This document shows, piece after piece, positions 29,901 through 35,114 of a stretch of DNA of 64,000 nucleotides. The first letter of the stretch is position 1, and the number at the start of each line of letters is the position of its first letter. The notes beneath the pieces were generated by a model, which was given only the letters and a program-made list of their open reading frames with translations, had not been told where the DNA came from and did no database searches. The translations under genes were made by a program, and so were the position numbers. Source of the DNA: Patella vulgata (taxonomy: Eukaryota; Mollusca; Gastropoda; Patellidae); assembly GCF_932274485.2 (NCBI RefSeq), contig NC_065881.2, positions 59,220,702-59,284,701 of the forward strand. The letters run 5' to 3'.

Positions 29901-31683
29901 AAAGCTATAATTCGGGTAGTGAAGGGCGTGGTGTTGGGTGTGGCCTATTTATCTAGATTAGACAGGTGTAATTTAATACCAGGCTTTGAACATTGGGATC
30001 CAGGTAATACAAAATTATAATTTTTAATTTTTATTTTTAATTTCATGAAGTCGACCCAGCAGTTTTGTCGGTCTAGATGAGTTACTGATAATATATGATA
30101 TGTTACCCCTTAAATGCTTTTGCGTGGTGTCAATATATATAGGCGGCTACAATTGGGCTGCTCAAAGCTGCAATTTTATGTACATAAGGAGAGGTCGAGC
30201 TGGGCAGTGGCATAAGCCTGGTAGCGATGCAGTACCCCTTCCGGTTTGGCTTAATATCACTTCCGGTTTCACGAAACTGCTCCAAGAAAACACAACTTAA
30301 TCACGTGATGTGACACCTTTTCATTATATTTACAATGTAGGTTTCTTATAAACTTTGTTGCTCCCGCTTATTCTTTTTCCAGACTCCTGGTCTTATCTGA
30401 GTTATAAAATATTAATTTGACTCTTTTTGCAGGCTATTTGTCTTATCTGAGTATATTACAAGTAGAAATGGCACATTGTCACCCAGTTCTAGTTACTTTC
30501 TGTCATCTATTAAAACAAAACCCTACACCAAGACGTTCATCGTTCTTCATAGAACCAAATATAGAAGACACAGGTCAGTTTCAAATTTACATAACCGTAG
30601 GTTTAGTACGTTAATTCATTCTCCTTTTCCGGAACCTTTTTACTACAGACGAGCAAGATGTGACAAAGTGTTGTTCTAAAGACTGTAGGTGGTTTAGATA
30701 CGCACCAGCAAACACTAACAATCTGCCATATCACTGTAACATGCCTAGAAGCGCTCCTAAGGTTCACAAAAAAACAATAATATGACACGAACTTTATGTC
30801 AACTTGAATAAAACTGCTTTCCAGCCAACAACTATATGAGCAATACGATCTATGTTTTACCGGGACGCAATGAGGGGCGGAGTGGGCGAGGGGGGGGGGG
30901 GGTAGTAAAAGCTCAGTATATTATATATTATGCGACGTCATCTGAAGGCGTTCGATTCCATTATGTCAGCATTTTTCCACATCAGTGGTCTCATCACTAT
31001 CATATTCACGGTTATAGTGAACCGCCCAGTTAAAAGTATCACTAGCGCGTGGGCCTTGGGGCGACAGACTGTACAACCGCTAATTTCTCCCATAAAACCC
31101 TTATCCGAGGCTAGGCATAGGAGCCGGTTTTTCTCGACCAATGAGCGCCGAAAAGTCGAGTATACAGATTTTACGTCGTCATGGTAGCAACTATATTGTT
31201 TGACCCAATGACATGTCAATTCTCACGAAACAGGCAGAATTGACTGAAAAACTCTGTCCCATTTCCCATCCTCCCTGAAATGACCTCAAATGCCAATAAA
31301 TTAACTCCCTTCGGGTGGCTTACCCACGGCGCTCGTACCCACATTCCCCCACCCCAACAATTTCACAGGTTCTAGACCCGTTACTGTTCAACAAAACTTC
31401 TATTCCAGGGATTTCTGAAGTATAACCCTTTGCAGGACGACTTTTCATTTTATATATTCAAAGCCATCATTTGCAAACCGAAATTAGAAGAGTTTTTGTC
31501 AAATTTTCCATGAAATATATATATTACATAATAATATACATGTATTTTATTTTTTGTGTTTTAACAGAAGCCGTGATGGATTCTCCTATTGGCAGGCGTC
31601 GTTTAGTGATCAATCGTTGGTTAAAACTTTACACTCTGGCAAGGAATCCTACGCTTATACCTATTAAAAATAGTGATAGTTGA
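2914..31683 (+). CDS. STRA6: STRA6-like receptor for retinol uptake, 18 exons
   Basis: STRA6 is a multi-pass plasma-membrane protein; in vertebrates it takes retinol from RBP4 and is regulated through bound calmodulin. Join: 2914-2936, 5370-5478, 5801-5889, 6405-6535, 7150-7270, 8035-8089, 9954-10082, 11794-11853, 12353-12438, 14829-14946, 16941-17085, 23090-23247, 23472-23520, 26976-27093, 28112-28240, 29840-30003, 30433-30573, 31568-31683. All junctions are GT/AG and all phases agree, giving about 646 residues (human STRA6 has 667). The product runs colinear with human STRA6 as I recall it: ERRK...GRPGLL after the first membrane segment, PVNLLDGDEDR against PVDFLAGDRPR, the long helical region in exons 11-12, and the C-terminal HWDPG-YLSYLSILQVEMAHCHP against [22 protein letters not shown], then ARNPTL against LHNPTL. 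No frame break is seen. GNPDA lies antisense in intron 11. Only exon 1 is doubtful. Confidence 0.9.
3500..3765 (+). mobile_element. tRNA-headed SINE, family B
   Basis: Begins with a tRNA-Leu/Ser-like head (GGGTGGCCGAATGGTAAG as A box, GTTTCCATTCCCCGG as B box), followed by a body containing CCAACCTCGTGGGTTTTCTC and a tail ending at a C-rich run. The same element recurs at 7495-7668, 48606-48900 and 52275-52525 on the minus strand, with a head scrap near 4490-4550. It is SINE-like, not a working tRNA gene. Confidence 0.75.
3896..4412 (+). repeat. Satellite-filled repeat (family S), short copy
   Basis: Alternating blocks of CTAGAGGTCACAATTTT, GATGAAACTTGAAATATAAG, GATCTTGGTTCCT and GACAGACAAAATGGCC, ending in TTGCAAAATGTGGGCGTATC. 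It is the same family as the full copy at 24294-25817. Confidence 0.8.
4560..5350. other. STRA6 intron 1, AT-rich
   Basis: No coding or repeat family recognised. Very AT-rich, with runs of T. Lies between the family S copy and exon 2. Confidence 0.5.
5370..5478 (+). CDS. STRA6: STRA6 exon 2, extracellular N-terminus
   Basis: Acceptor TTATTCTAG, donor GCG|GTAAGT. Residues ~8-44. YEVPDLACYPTISL aligns with the human EVPSCHTSIPPGL region just before the first membrane segment. The frame stays open past the donor, but only through a T-rich intron. Confidence 0.8.
5801..5889 (+). CDS. STRA6: STRA6 exon 3, first membrane segment
   Basis: Acceptor TATATTCTAG, donor GT|GTAAGC. Encodes LLIVLFLSVFERRKNGRG and on to GRPGLL: a hydrophobic helix followed by a basic cytoplasmic patch. 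It matches human AMLVRRRQ...RGRPGL. Too short to stand out as an open frame, but the phase fits both neighbours. Confidence 0.9.
6405..6535 (+). CDS. STRA6: STRA6 exon 4, second membrane segment
   Basis: Acceptor ATGTATAG. Encodes PVNLLDGDEDRMAYAAAFGS and on to PPDCPMWFK (residues 75-117), aligned with human PVDFLAGDRPRAVPAAVF. The donor AAAA|GTAATT is weaker than most in this gene but is the only one that keeps phase with exon 5. Confidence 0.88.
7150..7270 (+). CDS. STRA6: STRA6 exon 5
   Basis: Acceptor CACTTTCAG, donor ATGTG|GTACGT. Encodes FYAMLAVIEMGVDYYPFFAC and on to LIGLAYSVM. It aligns with human LFYYAALYYPLAAC...LLGSTLSW. Ends in TG, completed to Trp by exon 6. Confidence 0.92.
7478..7668 (-). 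mobile_element. SINE family B (truncated) with (GA)n run
   Basis: Minus-strand copy of the family B head and body, ending at a (GA) run at 7482-7502 on the plus strand. B box GTTTCGATTCCCCGG is visible on the minus strand. Lies in STRA6 intron 5. Confidence 0.75.
8035..8089 (+). CDS. STRA6: STRA6 exon 6 (55-bp microexon)
   Basis: Acceptor CATTTACAG, donor TGG|GTAAGT. Encodes FLVNLAHVFECSGDTTKW (residues 159-176), matching the human HLGVQVWQRAECPQVPKI stretch. Confidence 0.88.
8420..8818 (+). mobile_element. MITE family M, copy 1
   Basis: About 400 bp ending in TGCATAATGTATGTTTAA, with a diverged inverted start (TTAACGGTGCGTTATG). The internal landmarks AAATTTCAGTCAAATTGCTCCA, ATGCCATCGAGAGTTGATTA and TGTCTAATTAATAG recur in the other copies (14320, 36880, 37732, 48954). 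No coding capacity. Confidence 0.7.
9029..9490. repeat. Three tandem ~155-bp units, then microsatellites
   Basis: Units start near 9029, 9180 and 9336 with CCCGGCTTCGCTCGGGGGTC and end CCGCCAACCCCGAACAGAC. A (CAGA/CAGG)n run (9481-9535), a T run next to a G run (9598-9642) and two ~42-bp (CA)n units (9657-9740) follow. The GC content is far above its surroundings. Lies in STRA6 intron 6. Confidence 0.85.
9954..10082 (+). CDS. STRA6: STRA6 exon 7
   Basis: Acceptor TTGGTTTCAG, donor CCAG|GTAAAA. Encodes 43 whole codons beginning VFRGQPIVIQLPVLMCLMYL and ending KFLVKIFTGQ: a membrane helix in the place of human [20 protein letters not shown]. Confidence 0.92.
10480..11440. repeat. Degenerate tandem array, ~135-150-bp units
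   Basis: Units carry CAATAATCAACCGATT, ATGTAACTTACAGATCATG, ATCGCAATGTAGCCAAA and TTCGAGATATCAGGTTAC, at about 10490, 10610, 10955 and 11095. A unit in reverse orientation lies from about 11280. No coding signal. STRA6 intron 7. Confidence 0.8.
11794..11853 (+). CDS. STRA6: STRA6 exon 8
   Basis: Acceptor GGAATTTCAG, donor CGCAG|GTTTGT. Encodes LMDTTQTISNEQLLKATDTQ, a polar cytoplasmic segment at residues 220-239. The 20 whole codons keep phase 0 on both sides. Confidence 0.8.
12353..12438 (+). CDS. STRA6: STRA6 exon 9
   Basis: Acceptor GGCTTTTAG, donor GAACA|GTAAGT. Encodes EASGLTKFQVNHVKELLKGK and on to SLE. HVKELLKGKNSS aligns with human EYLRNLLCRKKLGSS. Confidence 0.88.
12552..13377 (+). 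mobile_element. PIF/Harbinger-type DNA element with ~135-bp terminal inverted repeats
   Basis: Starts TAAAGCTCGGTTCATACTAC and ends with its reverse complement. The arms (12552-12690 and 13243-13377) match with few differences. A second inner inverted pair lies at about 12968-13033 and 13178-13243. Between them is a piece of Harbinger-like transposase. At 826 bp it is non-autonomous. A clear 3-bp target duplication was not found. Lies in STRA6 intron 9. Confidence 0.75.
12779..12997 (+). pseudogene. Harbinger-like transposase, N-terminal fragment
   Basis: Reads RVGVHEMLQRRKKYGEYHNL, then VQELYFHPDKFRQYF, the conserved opening of PIF/Harbinger nucleases (VHPxLxxRxxxGxYxxLxxELRxxPxxFxxYF). After about 40 residues the frame leaves the family pattern and stops. 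No catalytic DDE residues are present. Confidence 0.7.
13504..14255 (-). repeat. Satellite-filled repeat (family S), minus orientation
   Basis: Opens CGCCCACATTTTGCAAGAGA (the family's right end inverted) and closes near CATACATGTATGTCCACATT. Between lie repeated CTAGAGG, ATCGGATAAAAATTGTGACC and GGCCATTTTGTC blocks. STRA6 intron 9. Confidence 0.8.
14320..14680 (+). mobile_element. MITE family M, copy 2 (ends eroded)
   Basis: Carries CATTTCAGTCAAATTGAGCC, GGCATCGAGAGTTGATTATG and TGTCTAATTAATAATG in the same order as copy 1. The terminal repeats are degraded. Lies just before STRA6 exon 10. Confidence 0.65.
14829..14946 (+). CDS. STRA6: STRA6 exon 10
   Basis: Acceptor CTATTTTAG, donor TATGAG|GTAAAT. 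Encodes LEKLNGSIWSIIRYRHDPTY, then RFSIRVTSTFTVAVLCLYE. It matches human [35 protein letters not shown] in layout and in residues R-x-C/R and P-x-[FY]. Confidence 0.92.
15015..15235 (+). repeat. Dispersed repeat E, copy 1
   Basis: Shares CAATATTGGTCCATTT, AAATATGGGATCC, CAATTTGTAATG and ATGGCTGATTCACAAC with 33085-33375 (same strand) and, inverted, with 48240-48440. No coding signal. STRA6 intron 10. Confidence 0.65.
15896..16270 (+). repeat. Dispersed repeat F, copy 1
   Basis: Shares AGCCAGC, GGATCTCTC, CCGAAAATT, GGCCGCAAACGC, AGTGCAAGGTGCCACG and CAATACTCCACATGATGATC-like blocks, in order, with 55686-56085. A T run and G run follow at 16285-16312. STRA6 intron 10. Confidence 0.65.
16941..17085 (+). 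CDS. STRA6: STRA6 exon 11, helix plus region equivalent to the RBP-binding loop
   Basis: Acceptor CTTTTCCAG, donor AGAG|GTGAGT. Residues 308-355. It includes TLIETFGAEI (334-343), aligned with human YLLAGFGIVL, where Y336, G340 and G342 are reported as essential for RBP4 binding. Only the FG pair is kept. Confidence 0.92.
17927..18739 (-). CDS. GNPDA: Glucosamine-6-phosphate deaminase (isomerase)
   Basis: Cytosolic enzyme that converts glucosamine 6-phosphate to fructose 6-phosphate plus ammonia, the step opposing hexosamine synthesis. The 270-codon frame is intact and very close to human GNPDA1 as I recall it: MKLVILDDYSQVSEWAAKYV start, LGLPTGSTPLG phosphate loop at 38-47, and the catalytic set Asp72 (FNMDEYVG), Asp141/His143 (GIGPDGHIAFNEPG) and Glu148. 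The end (HNKLKDDPQ) is shorter than GNPDA1 (289) and nearer GNPDA2 (276). The ATG is right because it is the family start and the base before it is the end of an intron (TTTTTTTCACAG). The coding part has no intron, whereas vertebrate genes have several. It lies antisense inside STRA6 intron 11. The stop TAA overlaps an AATAAA. Confidence 0.97.
   Translation of the reverse strand: MKLVILDDYSQVSEWAAKYVRRRIIDFNPGPNRYFTLGLPTGSTPLGMYKKLIEFHKQNLISFRYVKTFNMDEYVGLAQDHLESYHSFMWNNFFKHIDINPENAHILDGNAPNLEAECASFEKKIKEAGGIELFIGGIGPDGHIAFNEPGSSLVSRTRVKTLAQDTIIANARFFGGDVSKVPTEALTVGVGTVMDANEVMILITGAHKAFALHKAIEDGINHMWTVSAFQQHPRTIFICDEDATLELKVKTVKYFKSLMHVHNKLKDDPQ
19131..19305 (-). other. GNPDA: GNPDA 5' untranslated exon (3' edge exact, 5' edge estimated)
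   Basis: On the minus strand GTCGAAAAG|GTAAGTGAC is a strong donor at 19131. With the acceptor at 18740 it defines a 391-base intron whose removal places the exon directly before the GNPDA ATG. The exon frame in phase with GNPDA is open for about 58 codons but has no ATG. An out-of-frame ATG (ATGAATCAAGTACGCC) makes a short upstream frame. Confidence 0.6.
20162..20700. repeat. Tandem array, four ~130-148-bp units
   Basis: CCTTGA[CT]-x-[AG]AGTTCGATGATGAACA-like starts at 20183, 20327, 20458 and 20606, each followed by AAGCAGAG-GATAAGCAATTTGATTGG. No coding signal. STRA6 intron 11. Confidence 0.8.
20701..23089. other. STRA6 intron 11, distal part
   Basis: No gene seen. Holds a purine-only tract of about 100 bases at 21795-21900 beside repeated GTGGGCCTAAGC, a G run at 22346-22359, and three imperfect ~80-bp repeats with GACTGAGTT and TGAATACAGAT around 22570-22830. 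Confidence 0.5.
23090..23247 (+). CDS. STRA6: STRA6 exon 12
   Basis: Acceptor CTATTTGTAG, donor TTCTG|GTAAGT, 6 kb after exon 11. Encodes a membrane segment (CWYTAYGAGSLIMLNYGMKI) and a basic loop ending PPKIRLMSKSMIL. It matches human CYISALVLSCLLTFL and the loop after it. Confidence 0.92.
23472..23520 (+). CDS. STRA6: STRA6 exon 13 (49-bp microexon)
   Basis: Acceptor TATATTTCAG, donor TTATGGG|GTAAGT. Encodes SRSLMYSGSQVAYLLW, matching human SRQAIFCWMSFSAYQTAF. It lies 225 bases after exon 12, and the phase fits both sides. Confidence 0.9.
23650..24260 (+). mobile_element. PIF/Harbinger-like remnant
   Basis: CCGTCAAAATTTTGATGTAG near the left and CACGGTCAAAATTTTATATT with its inverted partners near the right give imperfect inverted ends. 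A transposase scrap lies inside. Edges are approximate. STRA6 intron 13. Confidence 0.5.
23826..23983 (+). pseudogene. Harbinger-like transposase N-terminal scrap
   Basis: Reads EMVERLVLKRRKYAHINLRQ, then ELQANEPEDFRNFLRMDAPSF, then a stop. LxxRRxxxxxNLxxELxxxxxxxFRNFLRM is the opening block of animal Harbinger nucleases. It differs from the one at 12779, so it belongs to another subfamily. No catalytic core. Confidence 0.65.
24294..25817 (+). mobile_element. Satellite-filled element (family S), full copy with inverted termini
   Basis: Starts ATACGCCCACATTTT and ends with its exact 15-base reverse complement. The inside is several rounds of a ~300-bp unit built from GAGGTCACAATTTT, TTGAAATGTAAGTTT, CAAAGATCTTGG, CGATATTCGCGCATATCGGA, ACTTCCTGAATTATGGCC, ACCGTTACACCCTAAGG and GACAGACAAAATGGC. 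No protein. Other copies: 3896-4412, 13504-14255, 60720-61605. STRA6 intron 13. Confidence 0.8.
25952..26042 (+). mobile_element. SINE family A, short 3' piece
   Basis: AAATGAAATGGGGTTTAACG and TCCTACTGTTCTGC followed by GACTGGGC, the tail end of family A (see 37346). STRA6 intron 13. Confidence 0.6.
26976..27093 (+). CDS. STRA6: STRA6 exon 14
   Basis: Acceptor TTTTTCAG, donor AATAGT|GTAAGT. Encodes YYFTIVMLFFYFMLVSYLII, then LPFAGRVSYEFLFIFWAI: a long membrane segment followed by an amphipathic stretch, equivalent to human [20 protein letters not shown]. Confidence 0.9.
27560..27838 (+). mobile_element. SINE family A, inverted relative to the others
   Basis: Head B box GATTCGATCCCGAGTAGATT lies at the left, then GGTTTCCCCTTGTCAG, CTAGTCGTTCGGATAGAACG, GTATAACCGTCTTCATTAGC to the right: the family A order read on the plus strand. 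STRA6 intron 14. Confidence 0.65.
28112..28240 (+). CDS. STRA6: STRA6 exon 15
   Basis: Acceptor TTTTTTTCAG, donor AACAG|GTAGGT. Encodes PTIIVSYSLFYTQKYLSNKI and on to RHRMHRPLALDN. It aligns with human LAVILQNMAAHWVF...LTNRR. Followed by a 1.6-kb intron holding only AT-rich and old repeat sequence. Confidence 0.9.
28241..29839. other. STRA6 intron 15
   Basis: No gene. An eroded MITE M piece in minus orientation lies at about 29040-29300 (CATAATCAACTCTATG, GAAATTTTCAATATATTCAT). The rest is AT-rich and unassigned. Confidence 0.5.
29840..30003 (+). CDS. STRA6: STRA6 exon 16, last membrane segment
   Basis: Acceptor CGTATTTCAG, donor CCAG|GTAATA. Encodes RLYHIVSYFLFFFYIFVGLC, a cytoplasmic helix, then CNLIPGFEHWDP. 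It matches human [20 protein letters not shown]...DLSLLPPRAATLDPG. Confidence 0.95.
30373..30406 (+). repeat. Decoy copy of the exon 17 splice acceptor
   Basis: CTTTTTCCAGACTCCTGGTC and TTATCTGAGT repeat the true junction at 30423-30455 (CTTTTTGCAG|GCTATTTGTC, TTATCTGAGT) at a 50-base offset. Spliced here, the frame would meet a TGA within about a dozen codons. Confidence 0.6.
30433..30573 (+). CDS. STRA6: STRA6 exon 17, cytoplasmic
   Basis: Acceptor CTTTTTGCAG, donor ACACAG|GTCAGT. Encodes YLSYLSILQVEMAHCHPVLV and on to PNIEDT, the best match to human STRA6 in the gene (EVSQSHPAMTAFCSLL). A decoy copy of its acceptor lies 50 bases upstream. Confidence 0.95.
31568..31683 (+). CDS. STRA6: STRA6 exon 18, C-terminal tail and stop
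   Basis: Acceptor TTTTAACAG. Encodes GRRRLVINRWLKLYTLARNP and ends in IKNSDS, then TGA at 31681-31683. The basic amphipathic stretch matches human RARWGLAYTLLHNPTL. Vertebrate STRA6 binds calmodulin through cytoplasmic helices of this kind; whether this one does is inference. Confidence 0.95.
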
Positions 31684-31685
31684 TA

Positions 31686-31990
31686 AACTTATATCATCGC
31701 CCTGTCTTATTAAAGATAAAAGTGATAACCGGCAAACTTATATCATTTTCTAGTCATTTTAAAGAAAATAGTGATAGTTGACGAACTTTTATCATGGTCC
31801 AGTCGTATTAAATGTAGTATTGATAGTTGACAAACAGACTTATATCAACGTCTTGACCCAACAACAACATCTATATTGATAGTTGGCAACATCTATATTG
31901 ATAGTTGACAGCATCTATATTGATAGTTGACAACATCTATATTGATAGTTAACAACATCTATATGATAGTTGACAACAACATCTATACAG
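31686..31990. repeat. Minisatellite, ~22-bp core, after the STRA6 stop
   Basis: GATAGTTGACAACATCTATATT-type units run without gaps at 31860-31985, with looser, longer-spaced GATAGTTGA-x-AAACTTATATCA units before them. Lies where the STRA6 3' untranslated region must be. Confidence 0.85.
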
Positions 31991-32044
31991 CAAGAAACAG
32001 TGTCGGTGTTGACTTTGATAACTCCGCCAAGAATGTGTTCACAA

Positions 32045-32270
32045 CTTGAAGGCTTTGATTACCACACTAAGACTTTGATTACAACTGCAAGACTTTGATT
32101 ACAACTGCAAGACTTTGATTACACCACCAAGCCTTTGATTACAACTTCAATACTTCCATTGCAACTTCAATACTTTTATTACCGCGCCAAGACTTTGATT
32201 ACACCGTCAAGACATCTATTATAATGCCAAGACTTTTATTAAAACAGCAATACTTTGTATCATGGCAGTA
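32045..32270. repeat. Minisatellite, ~20-bp core
   Basis: About eleven units of AAGACTTTGATTACAACTGC with point changes (also AATACTTTTATTACCGCGCC). Different core from the array just before it. Probably still within the STRA6 3' untranslated region. Confidence 0.85.
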
Positions 32271-33084
32271 GTTTAAAGACACAATTGGTATATATTCGAC
32301 ATCTGTACAACATCTAGATTTTTTTTTCACAGTTTTCGAAAGTAGTTTGAAACTGGTTAATGAACCAACCCACCACCCCCTCGATGTGTCGGCTTGGTTG
32401 GTTTTATATTTACATTGTAAACATGATGGGTTTAAAATTCTCAAAAGTCAGGTTGTTTTGTTGGCCATTTTGATTTGTACATCACGCGTTTACCAAGAAA
32501 CTAAACCCATATTTCGTGTGATAAATTCGTCCTTACCACAATACCTAAATTTATAGACGATAACAGTATAGATGACAGCCTTGTGGCAAGGCAAGAATTA
32601 AATTCTATTCATCCTTCAGGATTTATGAAAACCCCATTCTTAGTTTGTATATATCCGTAGGCTATTACAAATGCTTGCTCTGTAAAGCAAGTTGTAATAC
32701 ATGTATTTTATAACCTGTTTTGAAACATTTTTAATTATGACAAAAACCCGACCTTGAAGAACTGATTTTGATCTCGATAGCGAATTTGTCGAATTTCAGC
32801 CTAAATTGGGCTTCTAAAATTTGAATTGTCCAGCCATATTTGTTCCATTCCCCAAAGGTAAATGATGGATAAAGACTTTAGGTGGCTCGTGTAAATTGGT
32901 ATGGCTTAACGAGGAAATTATAGGAGATATTATGAAGTTTGTCATTCAAATTTGTCGGAATTTTAGACTACAGCGATGTATATGTATCGTTGTATATTAA
33001 TATAATATATTATAGTCTATTATTATATCCTGTGTCCTATTGTGTTTGTTATAATTGGACGTCTAATTTACACAGTTCTGCTTA
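32271..33084. other. STRA6-Tc1 intergenic, part 1
   Basis: No gene recognised. Short reading frames here have no family pattern. The STRA6 poly(A) site should fall here or just before; several ATTAAA sequences occur but none can be chosen. Confidence 0.4.
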
Positions 33085-33375
33085 AAGGTGTTAAACCGGG
33101 AACTCGGTATTTTCCATAAAACTCGAAATTAAAAACACCAATTAAAATTCAATATTGGTCCATTTTAATCAATATTGATGTTGTATTGCCGTAAAAATAT
33201 GGGATCCTAATATTCAATATTAAAGACAAAATAAACATTTTAAAATCAGAACACAAGTCGTGTATTCTATAGTTTCTGTATGGTGCCATTTGTAATGGAT
33301 AAAGAAAAACATATCCTACAAGACAATGCAGAAGTAATTAGTAATGGCCGATTCACAAACAACAAAATAATAATA
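33085..33375 (+). repeat. Dispersed repeat E, copy 2
   Basis: Same ordered blocks as 15015-15235 (CAATATTGGTCCATTT, AAATATGGGATCC, GCCATTTGTAATGG, ATGGCCGATTCACAA), ending in an A-rich AATAATAATAAATAAA stretch. Confidence 0.7.
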
Positions 33376-33409
33376 AATAAAAAACGTTTAAAATGGACTA
33401 AGCAGACGT

Positions 33410-33650
33410 AAACGACTATTGTTCAATTTGGGCTATAATTTTTAACGGATGTTTATCATAAGAGGATGATCCCTGTCGATTTTAAGTGCTCCGTGACCTT
33501 TCGTTCCTGAGCTATCCCACCATTTTCAAAAACCCTGTTAACGCAATAGAGGCTACAGTTTTTAACTGATATCGTTTTGCAAATTTGGTTTGAAGCACTG
33601 GGTTATGAGAAGACAACTCCTATCGTTCCTGAGTTATGACGTGGGCTATC
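33410..33650 (+). repeat. Dispersed repeat D
   Basis: Carries GGCTACAGTTTTTAACTGAT, AAATTTGGTTTGAAGCA, AAGAGGATGATCC and GCTCCGTGACCTTTCGTT. The same motifs recur at 43970-44090, 44935-45170 and 61300-61560. From 33651 to 34898 I see only an old SINE-like scrap around 33800-33880 (CTCGTGGGTTTACTCCGGAT) and AT-rich DNA. Confidence 0.65.
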
Positions 33651-34898
33651 TTTTCTATTTACAACACTACACAGGTATATTGCACCTTCTCTTGTCTGGT
33701 TCTTGGAAAAGGGGTTTCTCTCGCGCTTCGAATTCTAGCTGGCCGGCCACCTCTGGCTTGTGGCCGTGGTTTTGCTTCCTGGTGTTAGCTAATGTGGCTT
33801 GGAGATTGGGGCGCTTTGTCATACTCGTGGGTTTACTCCGGATACTCCGATTTCCCCCCACAGGAAAGACCTCTGTGCGTGCGCTAAGGTAATATAAAGA
33901 AATTAAAAAAAAGTCCAAAAAGGTTGGTCTGTGGTATCACAGACAAAGGATTGCAGTAAAGCACGTACTCCTTTGTTATAAATGCGTATGACTATGAGCT
34001 TAAATTAAACAGCAACTGACTGTTTACGGGATTAACATTTTTTATTTGATCATCAAAGAAGCCGCCACATCTGTCATCTTCGTGACATTATTACATCAAA
34101 ATATGGTTAATCTGACTTAACAATGGAATATACGGCGTATAATGTAGGCCTATATAATCAACCCAGTTTCATGCACATATCCATTTTATCATGATAGGTA
34201 TATCACTGGAAGTTTGATCAGTCTCCAGATTGGGTTTTCGTTTTGTTTTCACCCCGCAACATGACCAAACATACCCCAGCCTTTAAGCCTTTGGACCGGT
34301 GTACATCGGCAGTACTCACATATGGAAAACTTATAAATACAGGGAAGAGGGGTTAAGTATGTAAGGTCATATGTTTTTTAAAATTATATAACGAAATTTA
34401 TATAACCATTGTAATTCCCTAGAGAAAATTTGTTAATTACATGTATTATGCTATGTAGTGTCTCTAATAGATAACATTAACTAGATTGATGCTTGTCAAT
34501 TACAATTCTCGGGTGAATATATATATATAATTAACAATACAAATCAATTGTGAATCACCGGTGGTTAATGTTAATAATGGTTTATTCCAAGTCTTTTCTT
34601 GTCTTCGGAGATTTTGGAAAATTTGTTGTAACATATTAATTGAAGCAATCCAATCTAATCACTATAATGATATTTGTGGTAAACTTAAACCATGACCGAT
34701 TCCAAAGTGATATCTTTCTATTTTTGTCTTGAATTTACTATTTATCTGATAAGTTACAACGTTCGAATTATTGAAGTAGTATTACAAGTAGCATGTTATT
34801 GTTACAGCCTACTGCTCGATCAAAGAATTTAATTTTGGAATATTTGTTGTCACATAACACGCTTTAAGCTTTTGAAAGTGACAAGCGAATCGGTGATA

Positions 34899-34932
34899 TA
34901 CTATTCAAAAAAAGTAGGGGATATTTGATTTT
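34899..34932 (+). repeat. Tc1 element left terminal inverted repeat (34 bp)
   Basis: Perfect inverted match to 36396-36429. Confidence 0.93.
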
Positions 34933-35114
34933 TAAGTGTTATTAAAGTCACCTAATGAAACTGACGAAGAAACAAATGACAAAATGAAATGAAGTTCACA
35001 TTCATCGATTTATTCCAAATGATCGTTAGACTAAGTAAGGCACAGACTGACCATTATAAGGGTAAAATGATACCCGGGGTCAAACAGCAAAGTTACCACA
35101 GCATCACAACCAAG

